Origin: Amphritea opalescens | GTDB lineage: Bacteria > Pseudomonadota > Gammaproteobacteria > Pseudomonadales > Balneatricaceae | Direction of reading: 5' to 3' | NCBI RefSeq assembly: GCF_003957515.1 | Contig: NZ_RQXW01000004.1 | Location: forward strand, 186,001-250,000 | Length of the DNA stretch: 64,000 nt | Shown here: piece by piece, positions 56,574-64,000 of the stretch | Layout of the letters: each line of letters opens with the position of its first letter | Numbering within the stretch: the stretch's first letter is position 1 | Program-made: the position numbers and the translations under genes | The notes under the pieces: generated by a model | Seen by the model: only the letters and a program-made list of their open reading frames with translations | What the model was told of the DNA's origin: nothing | The model's database searches: none

Positions 56574-58355
56574 TTAAGTTCTTACGGTTTTGGATACCCA
56601 CATATCTCGCATTGAACCTCGAGGGATCTGAGTCGGGTGAACATGTTCTTCTGGGTCGACATAAATATTAACGAAAACAAGTTTATCTTCTATCGCGAAT
56701 GCCTTTTCCAATACCTGATCTAACTCCTCAGGTTTCGACACTTCTAACCCCACATGATTATAAGCTTCAACAACCTTAACAAAATTAGGTAGGGACTCCA
56801 TATATGATTGAGAATGCCTGCCATTATAGTTAAGGTCCTGTAACTGACGAACCATGCCTAATGATTGATTATTAAGACAGATGATTTTTATCGGCAGGTT
56901 ATACTCCAAACAAGTAGACAGTTCTTGAATATTCATTTGTATACTTCCATCACCGGTCACGCACACCACAGTTTCATTCGGAAGGTTGATCTGTACCCCC
57001 ATAGCAGCAGGCAAGCCAAACCCCATCGTTCCAAGACCTCCTGAATTTATCCACCGTCGCGGCTTATCAAAAAAGTAATGCTGTGCTGTAAACATCTGAT
57101 GTTGCCCAACATCAGAACAGATATAAGCATCGCCCTTCGTGACTCGATATAACGCATCGATCACTTGTTGCGGTTTTATCTGTTCATCACTATGACTTTG
57201 ATATTCATATGTCCGCTGACGCTCACGCCATGCTTTTATTTCTTGCCACCATGGTATGAGCTCTTCACCGTTAACGCTATCCGTATTCTTACGAATAAGA
57301 CGTAACATCTCTGTTAATACATATTCAGCCGAACCCACAATAGGCACGTCTGCTCTGATCGTTTTAGAAATTGAAGCAGGATCTATATCCACATGAATAA
57401 TACGGGCTGTTGGGCAAAACTTATCTGTGGCGTTCGTAATCCGATCATCAAGACGTGAACCTATATTCAAAATCAGATCACTATGATGCATAGCCATATT
57501 CGCAGTATAACCACCATGTAAACCAATCATACCTAAATATTGCTCATCTTGACCGGGATAGCCCCCCAACCCCATTAAAGTACTGGCCACAGGAAGACCA
57601 AGGTGTCGCGCAAACTCAGTGAGGATAGCTGAAGCTTCTGCGGTAATGACACCTCCACCCGTTAAAATAACAGGCCTAGTAGACTGCCTTAACAAGTCCA
57701 CCGCTTTTTTAATCTGTCCCAGATGCCCTTCGGTTTTTGGCTTATACGAACGCATAGAAAGGTTGTTAGGTATACAGTACTCCGCACGTTCATCTGGCAA
57801 CGTCATGTCTTTTGGTATAACAACAACAACGGGGCCAGGCCGCCCAGAGGAGGCTATGAAAAAGGCCTTTTCCAACACGACGGGGATCTCTTCAGACGAT
57901 CTCACCGTCAAACTGTGCTTTACGATCGGTTGTGTAACCCCAATCATATCTGTTTCTTGAAAGGCATCTTCACCGATTTGATTAGTCATGACCTGCCCAG
58001 CAAGCACAATCATGGGAATAGAGTCCATATAAGCTGTCGCTATTCCTGTAATAGCATTAGTACTACCGGGACCAGACGTCACTAAAACAACGCCAGGTTT
58101 ACCTGTTGCCCGCGCATAACCATCAGCCATATGCGTTGCCGCCTGCTCATGTCTCACCAAGACGTGCTGAACCTTTTCCTGCTTAAACAGAGCGTCATAA
58201 ATATGTAGTAAAGATCCACCGGGGTAACCGTACACATATTTAACCCCTTTATCGGATAAATAACGTACAACCATTTCTGCGCCACTTAACATTTCAGGTT
58301 GAACTGTTAATTCATTACACGTCTTTGGTACTTGGCTCATAATTAAATCACTCAT
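56574..58355 (-). CDS. Acetohydroxyacid synthase catalytic subunit-like ThDP enzyme
   Basis: The 593-residue protein matches the large subunit of acetohydroxyacid synthase (IlvB/IlvI). [15 protein letters not shown] and [18 protein letters not shown] hold the catalytic Glu, [14 protein letters not shown] plus LNNQSLGMV form the ThDP-Mg site, and the C-terminus [12 protein letters not shown] is typical of the true synthase group. It condenses pyruvate with pyruvate or with 2-oxobutyrate. No regulatory subunit gene (ilvN/ilvH) lies beside it. Its place 27 bp after the E2 gene in a methionine-degradation-type operon suggests it takes up 2-oxobutyrate to make acetohydroxybutyrate. A biosynthetic role or a different ThDP reaction cannot be excluded. 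Confidence 0.9.
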   Translation of the reverse strand: MSDLIMSQVPKTCNELTVQPEMLSGAEMVVRYLSDKGVKYVYGYPGGSLLHIYDALFKQEKVQHVLVRHEQAATHMADGYARATGKPGVVLVTSGPGSTNAITGIATAYMDSIPMIVLAGQVMTNQIGEDAFQETDMIGVTQPIVKHSLTVRSSEEIPVVLEKAFFIASSGRPGPVVVVIPKDMTLPDERAEYCIPNNLSMRSYKPKTEGHLGQIKKAVDLLRQSTRPVILTGGGVITAEASAILTEFARHLGLPVASTLMGLGGYPGQDEQYLGMIGLHGGYTANMAMHHSDLILNIGSRLDDRITNATDKFCPTARIIHVDIDPASISKTIRADVPIVGSAEYVLTEMLRLIRKNTDSVNGEELIPWWQEIKAWRERQRTYEYQSHSDEQIKPQQVIDALYRVTKGDAYICSDVGQHQMFTAQHYFFDKPRRWINSGGLGTMGFGLPAAMGVQINLPNETVVCVTGDGSIQMNIQELSTCLEYNLPIKIICLNNQSLGMVRQLQDLNYNGRHSQSYMESLPNFVKVVEAYNHVGLEVSKPEELDQVLEKAFAIEDKLVFVNIYVDPEEHVHPTQIPRGSMRDMWVSKTVRT

Positions 58356-58382
58356 TAATATAAGTCTTAAAACTCCTGAAAA

Positions 58383-59981
58383 TTACAGAAGGTTATTCCG
58401 GATATCGACTAATGCTTCGTGAATAAACCCCATGAATCGCCCAGCATCTCCGCCATTAATTGCGCGGTGATCAAAAGACAGACATAACGGAAGCATAACG
58501 CTTGGTTCGAATTTAGAACCATCCCATGATGGTTTGACTGTTGACCTTGCGATTCCAAGAATAGCGACCTCTGGTCCGTTTACGATCGGGGTAAACCCTG
58601 TACCACCCGTTGGTCCTAAGCTCGATATGGTGAAATTCCCTCCCTGCATCTGCTCAGGTTTTAACTTACGTTCACGAGCTAAGGATGTTAATTCAATGAT
58701 TTCATTAGCTAACTCAACAATACTTTTTTGATCGGCGTTACGAATAACAGGCACCACTAACCCTGAAGGTGAATCAATGGCAATGCCTATATTGATATAG
58801 GCTTTTTGAATGATTTTATTATTCGCGCTATCAATCGAAACGTTAAATTGTTGGTGCGCCTTTAAGGCTTTAGCCGTAATCATGACAATAAAAGGAAGTA
58901 TCGTCGGTTTACGCAACAAGCCAAGCTTTTCCGGTTTCAGATTACTTCTGAATGCTTCAAGATCCGATATATCCACTTCATCAAACAATGTTACATGAGG
59001 AATATTCAGCCAACATCGAGTCATATGAGCAGAGGTTGCTTTCGCAATACCACTCATGCCTTTCTCTTCTATCTCTCCGTAACGAGAGAAATCAGCTAGC
59101 GGTATCTGAGGAATCCCCGTCATACTGCTCTGCGCTGGTTGCTGACCAACCTCTATCGACGTTTTAACCGCTTGTTTCGCAAACGAAATAACATCTTGCT
59201 TCATGATACGACCGCGTGGGCCACTGCCGCTCAACAACGCCAGATCAATACCAAACTCTCGAGCAGCCTTTCTTGTTGCAGGCCCTGCATTAAAGACGTT
59301 TCCATCACTCTTTATGCTTTGCTGTACTGGTTCCTTAAAATCCACTTCTGATGGTTTTAATTCTCCATTGCCATCCGTGTTCAGTGCAGCCATCTCCACA
59401 GGCTTTAAAACATCGGTTGTCACTTCTGGAGGTTCAACACTATCAGTAACCTGCATTTCAATCAGTGGCGTGCCTTTATCAATCGTACTGCCTACATCGA
59501 CTAACAATTTCGTAATGACTCCAGAATGCTCTGCAGGCACTTCCATCGAGGCTTTATCCGACTCAGCAACAAATAAAATATCTCCCTCACTAACTAGGTC
59601 GCCAATAGCAACACAGGCCTCAACAACCTCACCTGTACCACCAGCATCAAGCATTATTTGGGTGATGATCACGGCACTATTATCTGGCGCTATAGGGTCA
59701 GGCTCTCTCATGCTAACCTTATTGTCTGATGTCTCCAGTAATTGATTCGATTGAGCGTTTATGGCTAAAAGTGGGGTGCCCGTTTCAATTGAATCACCTA
59801 GCTCTATCAACCACTTATCGACAATACCCGAAATAGGCGACGGAACCTCCATAGAAGCCTTATCTGATTCCAGCACTAACATTGCATCACCGATTTCAAC
59901 CTGTTCGCCAGGCTGAATGCAAAATTCAATAACCTCTCCGCTGCCATCAACTTCCGGCATCAAAATCGTTTCTGTCGTCAT
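58383..59981 (-). CDS. 2-oxoacid dehydrogenase E2 component (dihydrolipoamide acyltransferase)
   Basis: The 532-residue protein has two lipoyl domains, each with the lipoylated Lys in ESDKASMEVP (about residues 41 and 147), a subunit-binding domain (AGPATRKAAREFGIDLALL, SGPRGRIMKQDV) and a C-terminal catalytic acyltransferase domain with LSFDHRAINGGDAGRF. It carries acyl groups made by the E1 encoded 92 bp upstream to CoA. By sequence it is an AceF-type E2; linked to an MdeB-like E1 and methionine gamma-lyase, it may be dedicated to propionyl-CoA formation from 2-oxobutyrate. No E3 gene is visible in the window, so Lpd is probably shared. Confidence 0.93.
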   Translation of the reverse strand: MTTETILMPEVDGSGEVIEFCIQPGEQVEIGDAMLVLESDKASMEVPSPISGIVDKWLIELGDSIETGTPLLAINAQSNQLLETSDNKVSMREPDPIAPDNSAVIITQIMLDAGGTGEVVEACVAIGDLVSEGDILFVAESDKASMEVPAEHSGVITKLLVDVGSTIDKGTPLIEMQVTDSVEPPEVTTDVLKPVEMAALNTDGNGELKPSEVDFKEPVQQSIKSDGNVFNAGPATRKAAREFGIDLALLSGSGPRGRIMKQDVISFAKQAVKTSIEVGQQPAQSSMTGIPQIPLADFSRYGEIEEKGMSGIAKATSAHMTRCWLNIPHVTLFDEVDISDLEAFRSNLKPEKLGLLRKPTILPFIVMITAKALKAHQQFNVSIDSANNKIIQKAYINIGIAIDSPSGLVVPVIRNADQKSIVELANEIIELTSLARERKLKPEQMQGGNFTISSLGPTGGTGFTPIVNGPEVAILGIARSTVKPSWDGSKFEPSVMLPLCLSFDHRAINGGDAGRFMGFIHEALVDIRNNLL

Positions 59982-60073
59982 TTTATTTTTCTCCTTTCGG
60001 CTTTCTCCGCCCAGATAAATCTAGACGGATAAAACCTCCATCATTGGCCTTTTAAATCAGAAAGGTGTGCGGT

Positions 60074-62749
60074 TTATAGCGAAACAGGATTCAACTTCAT
60101 GGTAGGTATACGTAACGTGGAACGTACCTCATCAAGTTTTTCCTGAGTAATAGAGCCTTTCTTATATAGACCAACCAAGGCAGACCAAGCGATGTAACGC
60201 GCATCTACTTCGAAATGATCACGCAGTTCAGGTCTAGCTTCACTAAGACCAAAACCATCCGTTCCGAGAGCGGTAAAAGAATCAGGGAACCAGCGAGCAA
60301 TATTATTCGGCATCGATTTCATATAATCACTCACCGCAACAAAAACTCCTTGTTCACTTTCCATCAACTGCTCAACGTAGTTTTTAGAAGAGTTTTCCGG
60401 ATTAAGCATATTCTGCCGCTCAACCTCCATCGCCTCCCGAGCCAATTCGTTATAACTGGTGACACTCCAGATATCTGCGCTACAACCATGCTCTTGTAAA
60501 ATATCCGCAGCCTTTAATACTTCCTGCATCAGGCTACCGCTGCCAAGCAAGTGAACTTTCATACCAGATTCGTCATTTTTCTTAAAACGATACATACCTT
60601 GAAGAATATTTTCTTCAATCCCCTCTGGCATTGCAGGCATAGGGTAATTTTCGTTATACAGCGTCAGGTAATAAAAAATGTTCTCGCCTTGCTCAAACAT
60701 CCGCTTAATACCCTCTCGCACAATAACGGCTAACTCATATGCAAAAGCAGGGTCATAGCTCTTCATATTAGGTACCGTGGATGCTGTCACATGAGAATGC
60801 CCATCTTGATGCTGAAGACCTTCACCATTCAAGGTGGTACGTCCGGCAGTTGCTCCTAACAAAAAGCCCCGTGCCATGCTGTCCGAGCAACTCCAAACCA
60901 TGTCGCCAACACGCTGAAAGCCAAACATAGAATAAAAAACATAAAAAGGAATCGTGGGTACTCCAAAGTTTGCATAGGCAGTTCCTGCTGCGAGAAAAGA
61001 TGCCATCGCTCCTGTTTCACAGATACCCTCTTGAAGTAATTGACCATCTTTAGCCTCTTTATATGGCAGCAATGATGATGCATCTACGGGTTTGTATTTC
61101 TGCCCTTCGCTGGAGTAAATACCAAACTGTTTAAACAGAGACTCCATACCGAAAGTACGTGCTTCGTCCGGAACAATAGGAACCACATAGCGGCCAATAT
61201 CTTTATCTTTTAATAAACCGGACAGCATCCGCACAAATGCCATAGTTGTTGATTGCGCTCTGTCAGTTCCTTCAACAGCACCCTTAAACAAACTCAAATC
61301 AGGTGTCGTCAGAGCAGGCGCTCGCACTTCACGAGCAGGAAGGTAACCATTTAGTTGATGCCGTTTCTCGTGTAAATATATCGCTTCAGGACTCTCAGGC
61401 TCAGGAAGATAAAGTTGCGCCTCAGCCATGGCTTCTTCCGACATTGGAATGCCGAATCGCTTACCTATCGCGATACGTTCTTCAGCACTGAATTGCTTTT
61501 TCTGGTGAGCAGTATTCTGGCCTTCGGCAGAATGTCCCATACCTTCGCCTTTAACCGTTTTCATCAAAATAACGGTAGGCTTATTGGTATTTTTTGACGC
61601 CTGATCAAACGCAGCGAAAACCTTATTCCGATCATGCCCGCCGCGTCGAATACAACGAATCTCTTCATCGCTAAGCGTTTTCATTAACTCTTCTAAGCGG
61701 GGATCTCCATCGATCCAATGATCACGAACAGTTTGTCCATCAGATACAGTGTAAAACTGGTAATCACCATCAACAGCACGATCCATACGAGCCTGCAGTA
61801 CACCGTCAACATCCCGAGAAAAGAGTTCATCCCACTCACTTCCCCAAATAACCTTGATAACATCCCAACCGGCACCCCGATAACTCCGCTCAAGCTCTTG
61901 AATAATCTTGCCATTGCCTCGTACAGGGCCATCAAGTCGTTGCAAATTACAGTTAACAACCATAACTAAATTATCAAGGTTGTCTCGGGTCGCCATATTA
62001 ATGGTTCCCATCACCTCGGGTTCATCAGACTCACCGTCGCCAATAAAGCACCAGACTTTTCCGCCGTTCTTAGCTTTAAGTCCCCGGTTCTCGAGATACT
62101 TCATGAAGCGGGCCTGATATATTGCCGTTGGCGTGGACAACCCCATTGATGCCGTCGGGGACTGCCAAAAATCAGGCAAACGTCGAGGGTGGGGGTAAGA
62201 AGGAAGACCACCTCCATCGCCAAGCTCTCGACGAAAGTTATTTACTTGCTGCTCAGTCAATCGACCTTCTAAGAAGGCCCTTGCATAAACACCTGGCGAA
62301 GCATGTGCTTGTACCATAAGCATATCGCCACCGTATTCTTCACTACGGCTACGAAAATAATGATTAAAACCTACCTCTAACATCGTTGCTGCCGACTGAT
62401 AGGTCGTTATATGCCCACCGACACCACTTCCATTATCATTGGCTCTCAATACCATCGCCATCGCATTCCAGCGAATGATATTTTCGATCTTCTGTTCGAG
62501 CTCTATATTACCTGGATATCGCGGTTGTTCATGAGTCGGGATACTATTCCGATAAGGAGTGTTTAGCGTTGCCTCAGCCAAACTAACCCCTTTTGTCAGC
62601 AAATGGTTTTGCAGCATACGTAACATTTCACGGCTACGATCCTTTCCTTGCTCGCCGAGCAGATACTCCAGTGCTTCTAACCATTCTTTATTTTCCAGCG
62701 CTTTTTCTTCTTCGGTCAAAGGCTCAAAACCAGTTTCTCTGATATTCAT
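60074..62749 (-). CDS. Homodimeric 2-oxoacid dehydrogenase E1 (AceE/MdeB-like)
   Basis: The 891-residue protein is a full-length homodimeric pyruvate dehydrogenase-type E1. It has GSGVGGHITTYQSAATM, the ThDP motif WCFIGDGESDEPEV followed by VVNCNLQRLDGPV, and the C-terminal half with ICETGAMASF and LQHQDGHSH. It decarboxylates a 2-oxoacid and acylates the lipoyl groups of E2. In Pseudomonas putida, mdeB encodes such an E1 next to the methionine gamma-lyase gene mdeA and is linked to 2-oxobutyrate oxidation. The same pairing occurs here, so 2-oxobutyrate is the favoured substrate; ordinary pyruvate dehydrogenase is the alternative. Confidence 0.93.
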   Translation of the reverse strand: MNIRETGFEPLTEEEKALENKEWLEALEYLLGEQGKDRSREMLRMLQNHLLTKGVSLAEATLNTPYRNSIPTHEQPRYPGNIELEQKIENIIRWNAMAMVLRANDNGSGVGGHITTYQSAATMLEVGFNHYFRSRSEEYGGDMLMVQAHASPGVYARAFLEGRLTEQQVNNFRRELGDGGGLPSYPHPRRLPDFWQSPTASMGLSTPTAIYQARFMKYLENRGLKAKNGGKVWCFIGDGESDEPEVMGTINMATRDNLDNLVMVVNCNLQRLDGPVRGNGKIIQELERSYRGAGWDVIKVIWGSEWDELFSRDVDGVLQARMDRAVDGDYQFYTVSDGQTVRDHWIDGDPRLEELMKTLSDEEIRCIRRGGHDRNKVFAAFDQASKNTNKPTVILMKTVKGEGMGHSAEGQNTAHQKKQFSAEERIAIGKRFGIPMSEEAMAEAQLYLPEPESPEAIYLHEKRHQLNGYLPAREVRAPALTTPDLSLFKGAVEGTDRAQSTTMAFVRMLSGLLKDKDIGRYVVPIVPDEARTFGMESLFKQFGIYSSEGQKYKPVDASSLLPYKEAKDGQLLQEGICETGAMASFLAAGTAYANFGVPTIPFYVFYSMFGFQRVGDMVWSCSDSMARGFLLGATAGRTTLNGEGLQHQDGHSHVTASTVPNMKSYDPAFAYELAVIVREGIKRMFEQGENIFYYLTLYNENYPMPAMPEGIEENILQGMYRFKKNDESGMKVHLLGSGSLMQEVLKAADILQEHGCSADIWSVTSYNELAREAMEVERQNMLNPENSSKNYVEQLMESEQGVFVAVSDYMKSMPNNIARWFPDSFTALGTDGFGLSEARPELRDHFEVDARYIAWSALVGLYKKGSITQEKLDEVRSTLRIPTMKLNPVSL

Positions 62750-62878
62750 TACAACACTCCGGTAAGAGTTCTTAAATCAACAGATTCAATAAGCCGCAAT
62801 TAATCGGGCATATAATCTAAGATAAAGATCGGCTTACAACACAGCTGTATTGGTATTGTAAGCCAGGTCAACTAAGCG

Positions 62879-64000
62879 TTAAGACATTAACGCTTGATTA
62901 AGGTCGGCAATAATATCTTCTGCCGCTTCAAGGCCTATCGATAAACGAACCAGTCCTTCAGTAATACCATGTTTAGCTCGCTCTTCTGGCGTATAAGCTG
63001 AATGAGTCATGCTGGCTGGATGCTGACAAAGTGTTTCTGCGTCGCCAAGACTGACCGCCCGCTTGATCAGATTTAAACCATCCAATAATTGAATACCCGC
63101 TTCCATTCCACCTTTTAGCTCCAGAGCAATCATTCCCCCAAAACCACTCATTTGCTGAGTGGCAAGTGCATGGTAGGGGTCTGAGGCTAAACCGGGGAAA
63201 TAAACACGCTCAACCGCTTCATGCTGGTCAAGCATATCTGCTACTTTCTGAGCATTGCTACAATGACGCTCCATTCGAAGCTCTAACGTTTTAAGACCCC
63301 GTAAAATCAAGAAAGCAGTCATTGGTGCAATAACAGCACCCGTCATATCTTTAATGCCATACAGTCTAATATTGGTAACCATATCTGTATCACCAACAAC
63401 AACCCCAGCGATTAAATCACCGTGACCACCTAGATATTTAGTTGCAGAATGCACAACTAAATCAGCACCAAGCGTCAGAGGTTTTTGTAAATAAGGTGTA
63501 CAGTAAGTGTTATCAACAATGACTTTAATTTCAGAATCAACCTGTTTAACGAGAGAGCTTATTGCGGCAATATCAATAATTCTCATATTAGGGTTTACAG
63601 GTGTTTCAAAATAAATCGCTTTAGTTTGACTATTTATTTCAGACTTCACCGCATCCAAATCAGTGAAATCAAGAAAACAAACATCCACCCCAAACTTCTT
63701 CAGACCGTGCTCCATAAATGCAAAAGTACATCCATACAGCGTCTTATCCACCAAAATTCGATCACCAGGAGATAAGATTGTCCAAAGCGTTGCCGTGATT
63801 GCGCCCATACCAGAGGCACAAGCTAATGCAGCTTCCCCGTCCTCAAGATCTGCCATTCTTTTTTCTAGGATTTCTTGCGTTGGATTAGAAATACGACTGT
63901 AGAAATGCCCACCTTCTTCGCCGGCAAAACGAGCACCGCCTTGGGCAGTACTATCAAAAGCAAACGTTGAAGTCATGTAAATCGGTGGATTCAAAGCACC
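62879..64000 (-). CDS. mdeA: L-methionine gamma-lyase (5' end outside window)
   Basis: The open frame continues to the right edge; GALNPPIY at the edge aligns with the early GGALVPPVY region of P. putida MdeA, so about 27 N-terminal residues are missing. The visible part has the PLP Lys in SATKYLGGHGD, the PLP-binding SRISNPT and SGMGAIT segments, and a Cys in LYGCTFAF. That Cys matches Cys116 of P. putida MdeA and separates gamma-lyase from cystathionine beta/gamma enzymes. The enzyme splits methionine to methanethiol, ammonia and 2-oxobutyrate. The E1 gene follows after 130 bp on the same strand. Confidence 0.93.
   Translation of the reverse strand, partial: GALNPPIYMTSTFAFDSTAQGGARFAGEEGGHFYSRISNPTQEILEKRMADLEDGEAALACASGMGAITATLWTILSPGDRILVDKTLYGCTFAFMEHGLKKFGVDVCFLDFTDLDAVKSEINSQTKAIYFETPVNPNMRIIDIAAISSLVKQVDSEIKVIVDNTYCTPYLQKPLTLGADLVVHSATKYLGGHGDLIAGVVVGDTDMVTNIRLYGIKDMTGAVIAPMTAFLILRGLKTLELRMERHCSNAQKVADMLDQHEAVERVYFPGLASDPYHALATQQMSGFGGMIALELKGGMEAGIQLLDGLNLIKRAVSLGDAETLCQHPASMTHSAYTPEERAKHGITEGLVRLSIGLEAAEDIIADLNQALMS

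Noticed and set aside
60074-62749. Calling the E1 simply housekeeping aceE.
   Set aside because: The sequence alone allows it, but the adjacent methionine gamma-lyase matches the known mdeA-mdeB pairing, so a neutral AceE/MdeB-like call is safer.

Overview
The window looks like chromosome from a marine gammaproteobacterium, probably of Oceanospirillales type. The evidence is the secF-secD-yajC-tgt-queA block, an rnr gene, an fpr gene divergent from a FinR-like LysR gene, a TRAP transporter, and heterotetrameric sarcosine oxidase. The genus cannot be fixed from sequence reading alone. Housekeeping stretches (about 14-31 kb) are moderately GC-rich. From about 38.7 kb onward the DNA and codon use become clearly more AT-rich, which fits accessory or transferred content.

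Layout. (1) 1-13.8 kb, minus strand: the first ~4,100 codons of a giant cell-surface or secreted protein that runs off the left edge. It has a variant LEPR-XLL N-terminus, a DUF4347 domain, many beta-rich repeats, an RTX calcium-binding block and a metzincin-type zinc motif. A TolC-family outer-membrane channel precedes it, which together suggest type I secretion. (2) 14.2-22.9 kb, minus strand: rnr, then secF, secD, yajC, tgt and queA, with two tandem terminators between yajC and secD. (3) 23-31 kb: a small secreted unknown protein, trhO, a VWA protein-histidine kinase-response regulator operon, a FinR-like regulator and divergent fpr. (4) 31.2-40 kb: a truncated 5' copy of tRNA-Leu followed by an intact tRNA-Leu(CAA), recurring CATGTAGAG repeats, a complete type I restriction-modification operon (hsdR-hsdM-hsdS), a structured non-coding element with terminal inverted repeats, and a frameshifted tyrosine recombinase. 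This resembles a decayed tRNA-associated island.

(5) 41-54 kb: a methyl-group/one-carbon region with folD, purU, a TetR regulator, soxB-D-A-G (sarcosine oxidase), a divergent TRAP transporter dctP-Q-M and a GlxA/GbdR-type AraC regulator. Sarcosine oxidase would load one-carbon units onto tetrahydrofolate; FolD and PurU can carry these to formate. A pair of inverted 30-bp motifs lies between soxB and dctP. (6) 54-64 kb, minus strand: methionine gamma-lyase (mdeA, cut by the right edge), a homodimeric 2-oxoacid dehydrogenase E1 (MdeB-like), its lipoyl E2, an acetohydroxyacid synthase catalytic subunit without its regulatory subunit, and a molybdenum S/N-oxide reductase with no Tat signal. Read together, these suggest a methionine (perhaps methionine sulfoxide) catabolic operon that feeds 2-oxobutyrate into propionyl-CoA and acetohydroxybutyrate. 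This is the strongest candidate for an under-described system in the window.
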